Assembly: GCA_002307245.1 (NCBI GenBank)
Contig: DBTW01000117.1
Coordinates: forward strand, 29,777-72,206
Length of the DNA: 42,430 nt
Source of the DNA: Spirochaetaceae bacterium UBA1306
Lineage (GTDB): Bacteria > Spirochaetota > Spirochaetia > Treponematales > Rectinemataceae
Direction: 5' to 3'
The position numbers were made by a program, and so were the translations under genes. A model generated the notes under the pieces. It was not told the DNA's origin, did no database searches, and saw nothing but the letters and a program-made list of their open reading frames with translations. How positions within the stretch are numbered: position 1 is the first letter of the stretch; each line of letters opens with the position of its first letter. Of this stretch, positions 31,613 to 40,046 are shown piece after piece.

Positions 31613-31948
31613 ATGGACAAAGATAACAGGACTTCGCCTAGGATCGCGGTCTCCATCAAGATGGCCTGCGCGGCGGCCGAGGGTGGATCGCTCCATATCC
31701 AGGACCTGAGCGTCGGAGGCTTCCTCGCTCGAGGCAGGATAGGCTCTCGCGCCGGCGATGCCATAGAAGGGACAATCCACGTATTTCCCATGTCAGGAGA
31801 TCGGGAAGTCGCCATCGTCGGCGCCGTCGTACGGGCCCTGCCCGACGGGATCGATACGGTCCTCGGGATTAAGATCGAATCCTTCGGGTCCTCGGCCGAA
31901 GAGAAGTCTTACCAGGATTTCGCGCGCGAGCTCAACGAGGACGACTAA
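31613..31948 (+). CDS. PilZ domain protein (c-di-GMP receptor)
   Basis: A 111-residue single-domain PilZ protein. The c-di-GMP-binding RxxxR motif is RTSPR at the N-terminus, followed by DLSVGGF (DxSxxG). Both are intact, so ligand binding is likely. There is no output domain; it would act through a partner protein, for example at the flagellar or secretion machinery. There is no Shine-Dalgarno; TACTAT ends 8 bases before the ATG. Other c-di-GMP-linked genes here are the HD-GYP and HDOD proteins. Confidence 0.9.
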   Translation: MDKDNRTSPRIAVSIKMACAAAEGGSLHIQDLSVGGFLARGRIGSRAGDAIEGTIHVFPMSGDREVAIVGAVVRALPDGIDTVLGIKIESFGSSAEEKSYQDFARELNEDD

Positions 31949-31980
31949 GGCCTCGACGAGGCATCCCATCGAGGAGAGCG

Positions 31981-32010
31981 TTGACAGCGCTCGGAGTGCA
32001 TTAAAATAAT
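31981..32010 (+). promoter_or_regulatory. Promoter of the DUF1761 gene
   Basis: Consensus TTGACA (31981-31986) and AATAAT (32005-32010) are 18 bases apart, 20 bases before ATG 32031, with AAGGAG between. Confidence 0.65.
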
Positions 32011-32030
32011 CAATATATAAGGAGTATTAT

Positions 32031-32450
32031 ATGTTACAATTCGAGATTTCGCTTCTCCCACTGCTCGCGATCGCCCTCGCGAATTTCCTGCTGAGCTGGC
32101 TCTGGTACTCGCCACTGCTGTTTATGAAGCCCTGGGCGAGGGCCTTAGGCACCTACGGCAAGGCCGAGATGACCGAGGAGGAAAAGAAGGCCATGCCCTG
32201 GCTCTTCGCGAGCGCCGCGGCATCATCGCTCCTTCTATCCTACGGCCTCCAGATCGTCGTGCACAGCATCGGGGCGACGAGCTTCCTCGGCGGACTTGGC
32301 GTAGGCGTCGTGGCCTGGGCGGCCTTCGCGCTTACGCACAGCCTCAATACGCTCTTCGAGGGCCGGAAACCACTGGTCCTCGCGATCAATAATGGGCTCT
32401 TCCTGCTGAGCTATGCGGCCTTCGGCGGCCTCGTCGCGGTCTGGAACTGA
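32031..32450 (+). CDS. DUF1761 membrane protein
   Basis: A 139-residue integral membrane protein with four hydrophobic helices (about residues 5-28, 60-82, 88-108 and 118-138). FLLSWLWYSPLLFMKPWARAL and the late THSLNTLFEGRKP are typical of DUF1761. Its function is unknown. AAGGAG lies 6 bases before the ATG. The 3' end runs into the truncated nitroreductase on the other strand. Confidence 0.85.
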   Translation: MLQFEISLLPLLAIALANFLLSWLWYSPLLFMKPWARALGTYGKAEMTEEEKKAMPWLFASAAASSLLLSYGLQIVVHSIGATSFLGGLGVGVVAWAAFALTHSLNTLFEGRKPLVLAINNGLFLLSYAAFGGLVAVWN

Positions 32451-32680
32451 GGCGCGCCGGCGGCCTTGTCCAGCATCTTCGCATAGGGAAGCGAATCGCG
32501 GAGGGCGCCCAGCTTGGCCCGGTCCGCGACGACGACGATAGCCCAGGGCCGCACGTTCATCGCGCTCGGGGCGGCCATGCCGGCCTTGGCTATGCGGATT
32601 AGGGCCTCGTGCGGGATCGCCTCCCCGGTGAAGCTCCTGACGCTGGCGCGGGTCATGATGACGGAGTCGATGAAATCCAT
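32411..32680 (-). pseudogene. Nitroreductase, C-terminally truncated
   Basis: The first ~72 residues are a normal nitroreductase N-terminus: SVRSFTGEAIPHEALIRIA with FMN-phosphate-binding residues, then AAPSAMNVRPWAIVVV. After SLPYAKMLDKA similarity ends near 32460 and the frame runs 50 bases into the antisense of the DUF1761 gene. A full protein is ~165-175 residues and includes a second FMN-binding region that is absent here. It has a proper GAGAGGA site and follows the HIT gene by 13 bases. It may be transcribed but is unlikely to be functional. Confidence 0.78.
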
Positions 32681-32693
32681 AGTCCTCTCCCGA

Positions 32694-33038
32694 TCAGCCC
32701 GGCGGCCAATCCATGGCCCGGCCGCCCAGGACGTGCAGGTGCACGTGGTCCACGGTCTGGCCGCCGTCGGACTTGCAGTTGAATACGAAGCGCGCTCCCT
32801 TCTCCCCGCAGCCGAGCTCTCGGGCCAGCTCCTGGGCCATGAAGATTAGCCGTCCGACCAGGTCAGAATCCCCGCTCTCGAGCTCCATGAGGTTCGCGAT
32901 ATGCTTCTTGGGGATCACGAGGAAATGCAGGGGCGCCTTGGGCGCGATGTCGTAGAAGGCGAAAAACTCCTCGTCCTCGAAGACCTTCTTGGAAGGGATC
33001 TCGCCCCGAGCGATCTTGCAGAACAGGCAATCATCCAT
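32694..33038 (-). CDS. HIT-family (HINT-like) hydrolase
   Basis: A 114-residue histidine-triad protein that probably hydrolyses purine nucleoside phosphoramidates or related nucleotides. The N-terminus has CLFCKIARGEIPSKKVFED, and the triad is DHVHLHVLGGR (HxHxH). The Cys pair at the start and a His further on may bind zinc. ATG 33038 lacks a Shine-Dalgarno, and TATCTT ends 6 bases upstream. TTG 33056 would add six residues. It is divergent from the YigZ gene. Confidence 0.94.
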   Translation of the reverse strand: MDDCLFCKIARGEIPSKKVFEDEEFFAFYDIAPKAPLHFLVIPKKHIANLMELESGDSDLVGRLIFMAQELARELGCGEKGARFVFNCKSDGGQTVDHVHLHVLGGRAMDWPPG

Positions 33039-33125
33039 ACGGAGAAGATACAGCAAACGGCGCGGCGATAGAAGCGGGCTGAGGCGCCCGAGCGGGCCCC
33101 GGCGGATTGTGCTATCATGGGCGGC

Positions 33126-33752
33126 ATGCTCATCGTTCCCCTCGAGCCAGTCCGCGCGGAGATCGTCGTCGTGAATTCGCGCTTCATCGCTAGCCTAGAG
33201 GGCGCGGATTCGGTCGAGGAAGCCCGCTCCTTCATCGCGAGGATCAGGCGGGAATACCCCGATGCTTCGCACAACGTCCCCGCCTTCGTGATAGGCGGCG
33301 GCAGGTCGGAGACGGATTTTTGCTCCGACGACGGCGAGCCCGCGGGGACCTCGGGCCGGCCCCTCCTCGCCGTGCTGAAGGGCTCCGGCCTGGGCAACGT
33401 GGCTGTCGTGGTCACCCGCTACTTCGGCGGCACCCTCCTCGGAACGGGGGGCCTCGTCAAGGCCTACACCGAGGCAGGCAAGGCCGTCCTCGCGAAGACG
33501 CGGAAGGCGGCCCTATCCGAGCTGAAACGGGTCGAGGTCGAGCTCCCCTACGCCCTCCTCGAGCGAGCGCGCGCCCTCGCCGCGGATTGCGGCGCGGCCA
33601 TCGCCGAGGAAGCCTTCGCGGAAACGGTTCGTTCGGTCATCGACGTCCCGAGCGAGGAGCTCGGCCGCTTCGAGGCTCGGCTCGCCGAGCTCAGCTCGGG
33701 AAGCGCCAGGCCCTGCGTCCTCGAGACGAGGATGGGCCGCCGACCGCTGTAG
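33126..33752 (+). CDS. YigZ/IMPACT family protein
   Basis: A 208-residue protein of the YigZ/IMPACT family. It has EYPDASHNVPAF, the family signature DGEPAGTSGRPLL and VVVTRYFGGTLLGTGGL, and a C-terminal ferredoxin-like domain (about residues 140-205). Proposed roles concern translation or nucleotide binding; none is proven in bacteria. An extended -10 (TGC TATCAT, 33110-33118) ends 7 bases before ATG 33126, so I prefer it over ATG 33117, which overlaps the -10. Confidence 0.93.
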   Translation: MLIVPLEPVRAEIVVVNSRFIASLEGADSVEEARSFIARIRREYPDASHNVPAFVIGGGRSETDFCSDDGEPAGTSGRPLLAVLKGSGLGNVAVVVTRYFGGTLLGTGGLVKAYTEAGKAVLAKTRKAALSELKRVEVELPYALLERARALAADCGAAIAEEAFAETVRSVIDVPSEELGRFEARLAELSSGSARPCVLETRMGRRPL

Positions 33753-33764
33753 GCCGCCTTTGCA

Positions 33765-34292
33765 TCACTTGGGCAGGAAAGCCGTGTCCAGGCCCGAGAA
33801 GTCGTGCTCGATGCCCATCTCGTCCAGGATCTGCGATATCTGGCCGCGGTGATGCGTACCGTGCAGGAAAAAAGTGTGCAGGAGGAAGCAGAGCGGCACG
33901 CCCTCGGGCTTTTCCTTGATCCATGGAACCTTGACCAAGACCGAGAGCTCGGCCTCGCTCGACGCCTCGATGAAGGCGATGGTCGTATCGTCGGCGATAG
34001 CGCTGGCGCGCTTGAGCCCGGCCCACTGCTCAGGTGACAGCTTCTCGCCCGAGGGGAACTCGAGGCCCTCGGTTGGCCGCAGCACATCTGCCGCCGAGGG
34101 CAGAGCCTTCCGGAACATACCGTGGAAATAGCCCGTGCCGCCGAGCGCATGCGATATCAAGCCCGACAGGCTCTTGTAGTAGCTCTTCCGGTCATCGTTA
34201 CGCGCATCTGAAGAAAGGGCGTCCAAAAGGGCGACGACCGAAGCGTTGGCGCGCCTGTTATAGCGCGCGTACATGAGCAGGATTTCCTTCAA
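33765..34292 (-). CDS. DinB/YfiT-like four-helix metal protein
   Basis: A 175-residue DinB-fold protein. The His residues expected to bind a divalent metal occur in LSGLISHALGGTGYFHGMF and in HTFFLHGTHHRGQISQIL, the HxxxH of the family. Members act as thiol-dependent transferases or damage-induced proteins of unknown function. TTG 34292 is the start: GGAGG lies 6 bases upstream, and the protein then begins MKEILLMYARYNRRAN. The longer upstream frame has no such site. It is convergent with the YigZ gene, 12 bases apart. Confidence 0.88.
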   Translation of the reverse strand: MKEILLMYARYNRRANASVVALLDALSSDARNDDRKSYYKSLSGLISHALGGTGYFHGMFRKALPSAADVLRPTEGLEFPSGEKLSPEQWAGLKRASAIADDTTIAFIEASSEAELSVLVKVPWIKEKPEGVPLCFLLHTFFLHGTHHRGQISQILDEMGIEHDFSGLDTAFLPK

Positions 34293-34435
34293 CTTAGGCC
34301 TCCATAGAATAGCTCGCGGGGCAAGAGAATCGCCGGTCTCGAACCGTGCGCGGAAAGTATATCGCACTCATCGTGCCCGCAATAGAAGAGAAGCGCAGGT
34401 TCCAGGAATAGACCAGATATGGTATACCCAAAAGT

Positions 34436-35812
34436 ATGTCCCGAGACCTGACCAAAGGCAGCATCGTCGGCAACCTGCTCGCCATGTCGATCCCGACTAT
34501 GCTCGGCATGCTCGGGCTGACCCTCTACGACGTGATAGACCTCATCTGGATAGGCCGCGTATCGGCCAAGGCCGTCGCGGGGGTCACGCTCTTCTCCTCC
34601 ATCTTCTGGGTCGTCGAGGTCCTGAACGAGATCATCGGCACGTCCTCGGTGGCCCTCATCACGCAAGGGGTCGGCTCGGGCGACGATGAGAGGACCAACC
34701 GCATCGTCGAGCAGACGATCGTCTTCAAGGCCTTCGTCGCGGTAATAGCCGCGATCGTCCTCTATATCGGCCTCGAGCCCGCCCTGCGCATCTTCTCCGA
34801 CGACCCTGAGGTCGTGGCCGCGGGCCTCGCCTACGGCCGGGTGCGGACCTTCTTCCTGCCGATCTTCTTCATGACCTACAGCTGCTTCACGGCCCTTCGC
34901 TGCTCGGGCGATCCCCAGAGCCAGATGTGGATCATGCTCCTCTCGTCCATCCTCAACGCGGTGCTCGCCCCCGTCTTCATGTTCGACAAGGTCCCCTTCG
35001 TCGGCTGCCGCGGCCTCGGCCTCGGGGTGCTCGGCGCCGGGCTCGCGACCGTCCTGTGCATCTGCCTGTCCTTCGCGATCGGCATGGGCCTGCTCGTCGC
35101 GGGCAAGCACAAGGTGCGGCTGACGCTCCGGGGCCTGCTCAGGCTCGATCGCGGGATAGACCGCAAGCTTCTCACGATCGGGCTGCCCTCGGGCGGCGAG
35201 ATGCTTGCCCGGCAGCTCGCCGGCCTCGTCACCACCAAGTTCGTCGCGCTATACGGGACCGCCGCGATCGCCGCCCTCGGCATAGGCAACAGGCTCGGGG
35301 GACTGGTGTTCATGCCCCTCTTCGGCCTCATGGCCGGCGGGGGCACGATCGTGGGGCAGAACCTGGGGGCCGAGAACGTGGCCCGTGCCGAGAGGACGGC
35401 GCGCGCGGCATCGCTCTTCGGAGGCCTCTCGATCACCGCGCTCATGGGCCTCGGGATGATCTTCCCCGGGCCCCTGCTCAATCTCTTCGTCGACTCGCCT
35501 CAGACGATAGAGGTCGGGATCCCGATGATCCGCATCATGGGCGCCTCGTTCATAGTCGCGAGCTACGCGATCGCCCTCGGCTGCGCCTTCTCGGGCTCGG
35601 GCTACAACATGCCCTTCCTCGTCTCCTCCATCGCCAGCAGGTGGGGGGCCCAGCTCCCCTTCCTCCTCCTCGCGACCTACCTTCTGCCCCGCCTCGGAAT
35701 CGAGATGGGGATCTTCGGGGTATGGTCGAGTTTCCTCCTGTCGGACCTCATCGAGACGGCGATCATCTTCGCGTATTACCGCAAGGGCGCGTGGAAGCAG
35801 AGCCGGGTTTAG
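34436..35812 (+). CDS. MATE-family efflux transporter
   Basis: A 458-residue multidrug/toxin exporter driven by Na+ or H+, with about twelve membrane helices. The first helix begins IVGNLLAMSIPTMLGMLGLTL. The paired repeats (residues ~10-220 and ~230-450) match MATE architecture, and AALGIGNRLGGLVFMPLFGL is typical of the second half. The start has no Shine-Dalgarno; an extended -10 (TGG TATACC, 34420-34428) ends 7 bases before the ATG. Its stop overlaps the convergent J-domain gene. Confidence 0.92.
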   Translation: MSRDLTKGSIVGNLLAMSIPTMLGMLGLTLYDVIDLIWIGRVSAKAVAGVTLFSSIFWVVEVLNEIIGTSSVALITQGVGSGDDERTNRIVEQTIVFKAFVAVIAAIVLYIGLEPALRIFSDDPEVVAAGLAYGRVRTFFLPIFFMTYSCFTALRCSGDPQSQMWIMLLSSILNAVLAPVFMFDKVPFVGCRGLGLGVLGAGLATVLCICLSFAIGMGLLVAGKHKVRLTLRGLLRLDRGIDRKLLTIGLPSGGEMLARQLAGLVTTKFVALYGTAAIAALGIGNRLGGLVFMPLFGLMAGGGTIVGQNLGAENVARAERTARAASLFGGLSITALMGLGMIFPGPLLNLFVDSPQTIEVGIPMIRIMGASFIVASYAIALGCAFSGSGYNMPFLVSSIASRWGAQLPFLLLATYLLPRLGIEMGIFGVWSSFLLSDLIETAIIFAYYRKGAWKQSRV

Positions 35813-36462
35813 GCCCGGCCGCCCGCGCCGATCTCCCCGCCCAGCCCGAGATCCCGGGCCAGGGCGTCCGCGAAGCCTCGGAAGCCCGCGCCCACGCGGG
35901 GATCGGAGCGCAGCGACCCGATCGACAGGATCACCTGGGTCCTCATCGGGGCCAAGCCCCGCCCGCGATAGTCGAGGAGCTCAGCCAGGAGCTCGAGGCA
36001 GGGCGCGAGGGCGGCGGAACCCGCGGCCTTCATGTCGAGAAGCTCGGACTCGAAGGCCGCGAAGCGGCCGCGGGAACCCGGGCCGAGGGCCTGGGCGAAG
36101 CGCCAGCGCGCGTATTCGTAGCGGAGCTTCTCCTTCTCGTGCCGCGACGCCTTGGGGAAGCCGCGCTTCAACAGCAGGGCGAGGCAGGCCCAGGCCACGT
36201 CGGATAGGGGCTCGGCCGAGCCACTCGCGGCCTCGCGGCCTTCCCAGGCTTCGGCGCGCGGGTCGCGCGCGCCGAAGCGATGGCGCTCGAAGCCGCGCAG
36301 CGCGGCCTCGTACTCGGCGCGCACGGAGACGAAGTCCGCCTCGGCCCCGGGACCGCGCAGGTCGGGATGAGTGAGCTTGGCGAGCTCCTTGAACTCGGAC
36401 TTGAGCTCCTCGATCGAGTCGATCTCGCCGCTCTTGATCCTGCGCACGAAGCGGTTAGGCAC
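35809..36462 (-). CDS. J-domain-containing protein
   Basis: A 217-residue protein with an N-terminal J-like domain: SIEELKSEFKELAKLTHPDLRG contains the HPD tripeptide, followed by a long helix with YEAALRGFERHRFG. The C-terminal ~130 residues are helical and unrecognised (SDVAWACLALLLKRGFPK). It probably stimulates DnaK ATPase or serves as an adaptor. GTG 36462 overlaps the MCP stop by 8 bases; a longer ATG start at 36522 would extend 68 bases into the MCP gene. Co-transcription with the MCP is likely. Confidence 0.75.
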   Translation of the reverse strand: MPNRFVRRIKSGEIDSIEELKSEFKELAKLTHPDLRGPGAEADFVSVRAEYEAALRGFERHRFGARDPRAEAWEGREAASGSAEPLSDVAWACLALLLKRGFPKASRHEKEKLRYEYARWRFAQALGPGSRGRFAAFESELLDMKAAGSAALAPCLELLAELLDYRGRGLAPMRTQVILSIGSLRSDPRVGAGFRGFADALARDLGLGGEIGAGGRA

Positions 36463-38305
36463 GAGGTCGGTCGCCGACTCGGAATTTCCGGATCTCCCCG
36501 TCGAGGTCGGTCCCGACGGCACCGATCCTAACCGCCATATCCGACACGCTCCTCACGGAACTGCCGATATAGGAAAGGCCGGCGCCTATCTCGGACAGGT
36601 TGGACAGGACCTCGACGACGATTCGGTTCAGGGAATCGGTCGTCTCGCGCAGATTGCCGGTGGCCCCCTCGAAGCTCCGGGAGCGCCTGGCGACCTCGGC
36701 CGACTGGCCCTTTAGCTCGGCCATCGCCTCGAGTATCTGCTTCCCTCCCGTTTCCATCTCCGAGATGTTCGAGTATATCTCCGATACGGAGCGGGAAACT
36801 TCCCCGACCCGCGAGATGATGGCGGTGAAGGCGTCCGCGGTGATCTCCCTCGTCCCGGCGGCATCGCGCATCTTCTTCGTGACCTCGGCGATCGTCTGCG
36901 CGATATCCTTGGAGCTCGCCGTCGAGGCCTCGGCCAGCTTCCTTATCTCATCGGCCACGACCGCGAAACCGCGTCCGTAGCTGCCCGCGTGCGAAGCTTC
37001 GATGGCCGCGTTCATTGCGAGCAAGTTGGTCTTGGTGGCGACGTCCTGGATGACCCTGGCCATCTCGTTGATCGCGTCGACGTTACGCGTCGCCTCCGCG
37101 ACGCGGTCGAAGGCTTCGTCAAAGACCTTGCGCCCATGCTCGGACTCGACGACCAAGGAGTCGACCGAATCCCGGTCCGCGTGGGTGATCCTCGATATAT
37201 TGCCGATCGAGGCGAGCATCTGGGTCACGGCGGACACGGTGCTCTCCACAAGCCGGTTCTCCACCTCCACCCGCCCGAGGAGCCCCGCGAAGCTCTCGCC
37301 GATGCTCTGGACGGCCGATTGCGCCCCCTCGGCCATACCGCCAACCGCCGCCATGCGCTCGGAAATCGCGCGCGCGTTCGCGTCGATCTCGTCGTTCGAA
37401 CTCAGGGTCGAGCTAACTGCGCCGGCGAGGGAGTCCTTGGCCTTGATATTCTCCTCGGAGGCCGATCCGATCCGCATATGGAAGTCGCGCAGCACCGCCA
37501 GGAAGGAATTGAGGTTGACTGCGAGCCGGCCGAGCTCGTCCCGCCCCTTAACGGGGATATCTAGCGAGAGATCCCCGGTCTTGAGCACGGCGATGGACTT
37601 GTCGATACCGACGATCACGCTCGAAATCGAGGATGACACCGCGAAGGCGGCGGCTAGGGTGCCGCCCACGATCAGTCCGGCGATGAGGAAGGCGAGACGC
37701 GTCGCCCTGCGCTCTATGGCGGCTATCCCGGCGTCGATAAGGACGAACTGCTCCAGTATCGTCTTGTTCCCGATGCTTAGGACGTAATCCAGGTCGTCAA
37801 TCCTTTTCTGGAAGAGCATGAGCGGGAAGACCGCCTTGGAGACATCCGCCGGCGCGGCGGTGAGCAGCTTGGAGAAATCGAGAGGCGGCGCGTCGGAATC
37901 GCCTTTGGTCGCGACGATGGCGGAATAGGATTCGCTGAGGTCGATAAGGCTCTGCTCGGAGAGCTCCCTGACCTTCTGCACGACGCCGACGGCCTCGCCG
38001 ATCTTGGGGTCGAGGGAGGGCAGCACCTTCATCGAAGCTATCGACTTGAAGGCCTCCGCGTAGGCGGATACAGCCTCCTTGAAGGCCGGCTCCTCCGTCT
38101 TGACCCCGGTCGTCAGCAGCTTGCCGACCTCGACCCTGAGGTTCTGCTGCTTGACGGCCAGGGTGCTCAGGGACTCGCGCTCGGGCTTGATCCGGTCGAT
38201 GGGGGAGCGAATGGCGAGATAAGCGCAAAGGGCCAAACCTATCGCGACGACGATGCCCAGCACGAGGGTGAGTAGCTTTGTCCTAATGCGCTTAAAGCCC
38301 TGCAT
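36455..38305 (-). CDS. Methyl-accepting chemotaxis protein
   Basis: A 616-residue transmembrane chemoreceptor. The first membrane helix is near residues 10-30, followed by a periplasmic region of ~170 residues and a second helix about 200-225. HAMP follows (ISSVIVGIDKSIAVLKTGDL). The cytoplasmic signalling tip is AMNAAIEASHAGSYGRGFAVVADEIRKL. It signals through CheW/CheA to the flagellar motor. GGAGG lies 5 bases before the ATG. It is 30 bases downstream of a TRAP-type binding protein, likely its ligand-presenting partner. Confidence 0.93.
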   Translation of the reverse strand: MQGFKRIRTKLLTLVLGIVVAIGLALCAYLAIRSPIDRIKPERESLSTLAVKQQNLRVEVGKLLTTGVKTEEPAFKEAVSAYAEAFKSIASMKVLPSLDPKIGEAVGVVQKVRELSEQSLIDLSESYSAIVATKGDSDAPPLDFSKLLTAAPADVSKAVFPLMLFQKRIDDLDYVLSIGNKTILEQFVLIDAGIAAIERRATRLAFLIAGLIVGGTLAAAFAVSSSISSVIVGIDKSIAVLKTGDLSLDIPVKGRDELGRLAVNLNSFLAVLRDFHMRIGSASEENIKAKDSLAGAVSSTLSSNDEIDANARAISERMAAVGGMAEGAQSAVQSIGESFAGLLGRVEVENRLVESTVSAVTQMLASIGNISRITHADRDSVDSLVVESEHGRKVFDEAFDRVAEATRNVDAINEMARVIQDVATKTNLLAMNAAIEASHAGSYGRGFAVVADEIRKLAEASTASSKDIAQTIAEVTKKMRDAAGTREITADAFTAIISRVGEVSRSVSEIYSNISEMETGGKQILEAMAELKGQSAEVARRSRSFEGATGNLRETTDSLNRIVVEVLSNLSEIGAGLSYIGSSVRSVSDMAVRIGAVGTDLDGEIRKFRVGDRPRA

Positions 38306-38335
38306 ACATTCCTCCGACCAATATCCGGGACGCGG

Positions 38336-39319
38336 TTACTTTATCTCTGCGATCGTCTTGAAGTAATCCGCCCAGGCCTGGCCGAATTTGGCGTCCACGA
38401 CTTTTTTCGTGCTGGCGCGGAAAGCCGCGAGATCGAGGCCCTCGGCTTCTCCGATGACTTTCATTCCCTTGGCCTTTAAGGCCGCAAGGTCCCCGGCCTC
38501 TTGATCCTTGGTGAGCTTGGTCGCGTAGGCTCCGGCCTCCAGGGCAGCCTTCGATATCGCGTCCTGCGAGGCCTTCGGCAGTCCCTTCATGACGGCATCG
38601 TTCACCACGACTACCGAGGCGCCGAGGATATGATGGGTGAGCATGATATAGCCTTGCGACTCGTAGAGCTTCGCGGAGAGGATCGTGTTCACGGGGTTCT
38701 CCTGGCCCTGGACCACCTTCGTGCTGAGGGCCGCCGGCGTCTTGGCCCAATCGAGGGGAGTCGGCACGGCGCCCATGCCCTCAACGGCTGCCTGGTAGAT
38801 CGGGAAGGGAATCGCGCGGATCTTGAGCCCGCGGAGGTCCTCGGGCTTCTTGATAATCCGGTCGCAGGTGAGCTCGCGAGTCCCGAAATAGAAGGCAGAA
38901 AGCACGCGCACGCCGCTTTTCTTGAGCAGGCCCTCGTCGAGCTTGATCATCAACGGCGATTTAGGATCCACGACCCGCATCAGTTGGTCGACATCCTTAT
39001 ACATGAACGGGGTATCGAGGACGGCGAAATCCTCATAAAGGGAGCCGAGGGCAGCGGCGGTGTTATGATGGAAGGCGATGGCGCCAGCAGAGACCAACTT
39101 CGCCTGCTCGGCGAGAGAGCCGAGCGAGGAATTAGGATAGACTTCCACGCTTATCGCGCCCTTCGAATATTCCTTTACCTTCTGGGCAAAATAATCGGCT
39201 TCCTGCCCGGCTATGCTGCTGGAAGCGTTTGGGTGCGAGTAGCGAAGGATTACGGGCTGAGCGAACGCCGAGAGGCAAAGCGAGAAAAGGCAGAACATAA
39301 ATACCGAGACTCTCTTCAT
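38336..39319 (-). CDS. TRAP-type (DctP) substrate-binding protein, orphan
   Basis: A 327-residue periplasmic binding protein. A signal peptide ends near residue 20 (LSLCLSAFA). The family motifs RYSHPNASSS and YPNSSLGSLAEQAKLVSAGAIAF are present, as is the signature Arg region RGLKIRAIPFPIYQAAVEGMGAVPTPL, whose Arg usually binds a carboxylate. The usual dctQ/dctM permease genes are absent on both sides. The next gene is a chemoreceptor, so sensing rather than uptake is suggested. The ligand is probably an organic acid. GGAGG lies 4 bases before the ATG. Confidence 0.93.
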   Translation of the reverse strand: MKRVSVFMFCLFSLCLSAFAQPVILRYSHPNASSSIAGQEADYFAQKVKEYSKGAISVEVYPNSSLGSLAEQAKLVSAGAIAFHHNTAAALGSLYEDFAVLDTPFMYKDVDQLMRVVDPKSPLMIKLDEGLLKKSGVRVLSAFYFGTRELTCDRIIKKPEDLRGLKIRAIPFPIYQAAVEGMGAVPTPLDWAKTPAALSTKVVQGQENPVNTILSAKLYESQGYIMLTHHILGASVVVVNDAVMKGLPKASQDAISKAALEAGAYATKLTKDQEAGDLAALKAKGMKVIGEAEGLDLAAFRASTKKVVDAKFGQAWADYFKTIAEIK

Positions 39320-39341
39320 ACGACCTCCAATACATACAGTA

Positions 39342-39369
39342 ATTATTTACGATAACCATAAAAATTCAA
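39342..39369 (-). promoter_or_regulatory. Promoter of the dctP-MCP unit
   Basis: On the minus strand TTGAAT (39369-39364) and AATAAT (39347-39342) are 16 bases apart, 22 bases before the start codon, in an AT-rich tract. Confidence 0.55.
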
Positions 39370-39411
39370 GATTTTTGCCTGGCTGAGAGAAGGACTGGCG
39401 GACGAAGGATG

Positions 39412-40038
39412 TTATGTAACGGCCGCCTTGCCGCCGGCGGCCGCGATGGCTTCCTCGAGGATGGCGCGCAATCGCGGCTCGACGACCGTCCTGCGCGCGC
39501 TGTCGTAGAACTCGCCCATTCCCGCGAAGCCCTCGGCCTCCTGCAAAGCCGCCTGCAGGCCCATCTCCAACCGGTCGAGCTGCTTCACGAAGCTCGACTC
39601 TGGCGAAACGCCAGCCTCGAATTCCTCCCAAAGCGAGAGGAACCACTCGGCGTCGGGATGGCCGTCAAGGGCGCGAACGATGGCCGCGCGCTCGAGGGCT
39701 TCCTTGTCCTCGCGACTTACGCCGTCCACGGGCGTGATGTCGCCGGCGTAGGACTCGCCCATCTCGTGCACGAGGGCGAGGAGGGCGGCGCGGCTCGAGT
39801 CCAGGCGGCCGAAACCGCCGACTTCCCCGCCCTGGCCCGCGAGCAGGAGGGCGAGGAGAGCCGTGCCGAAGGAATGCTCGGCCACCGATTCGCAGAGGCC
39901 CTCGGGCAGGCCGCGCTTGAGCCAACCCTGGCGGTAGAGCCTCTTCAGGCGCATGAGGCGAAAGTAGGACGAAAGGGCCGGATCGGCGCCGCTCCCCAGC
40001 TCGATGAGCTCGTCGGGCCCCGCGGCCTTGGTGATCAT
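39412..40038 (-). CDS. HD-domain hydrolase (YfbR/HD_3-like)
   Basis: A 208-residue HD-domain protein. The metal-binding His/Asp residues are in SVAEHSFGTALLALLLAG, ALVHEMGESYAGDITP and a later Asp in VKQLDRLEMGLQA. The spacing matches 5'-deoxynucleotidase-like HD_3 proteins, so a nucleotidase or phosphohydrolase role is likely. In ALVHEMGES the canonical HD is HE, a known variant in this group. ATG 40038 has a GAGGG site 6 bases upstream. It follows the GAF-HD-GYP gene directly. Confidence 0.85.
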   Translation of the reverse strand: MITKAAGPDELIELGSGADPALSSYFRLMRLKRLYRQGWLKRGLPEGLCESVAEHSFGTALLALLLAGQGGEVGGFGRLDSSRAALLALVHEMGESYAGDITPVDGVSREDKEALERAAIVRALDGHPDAEWFLSLWEEFEAGVSPESSFVKQLDRLEMGLQAALQEAEGFAGMGEFYDSARRTVVEPRLRAILEEAIAAAGGKAAVT

Positions 40039-40046
40039 AGGTTCCC

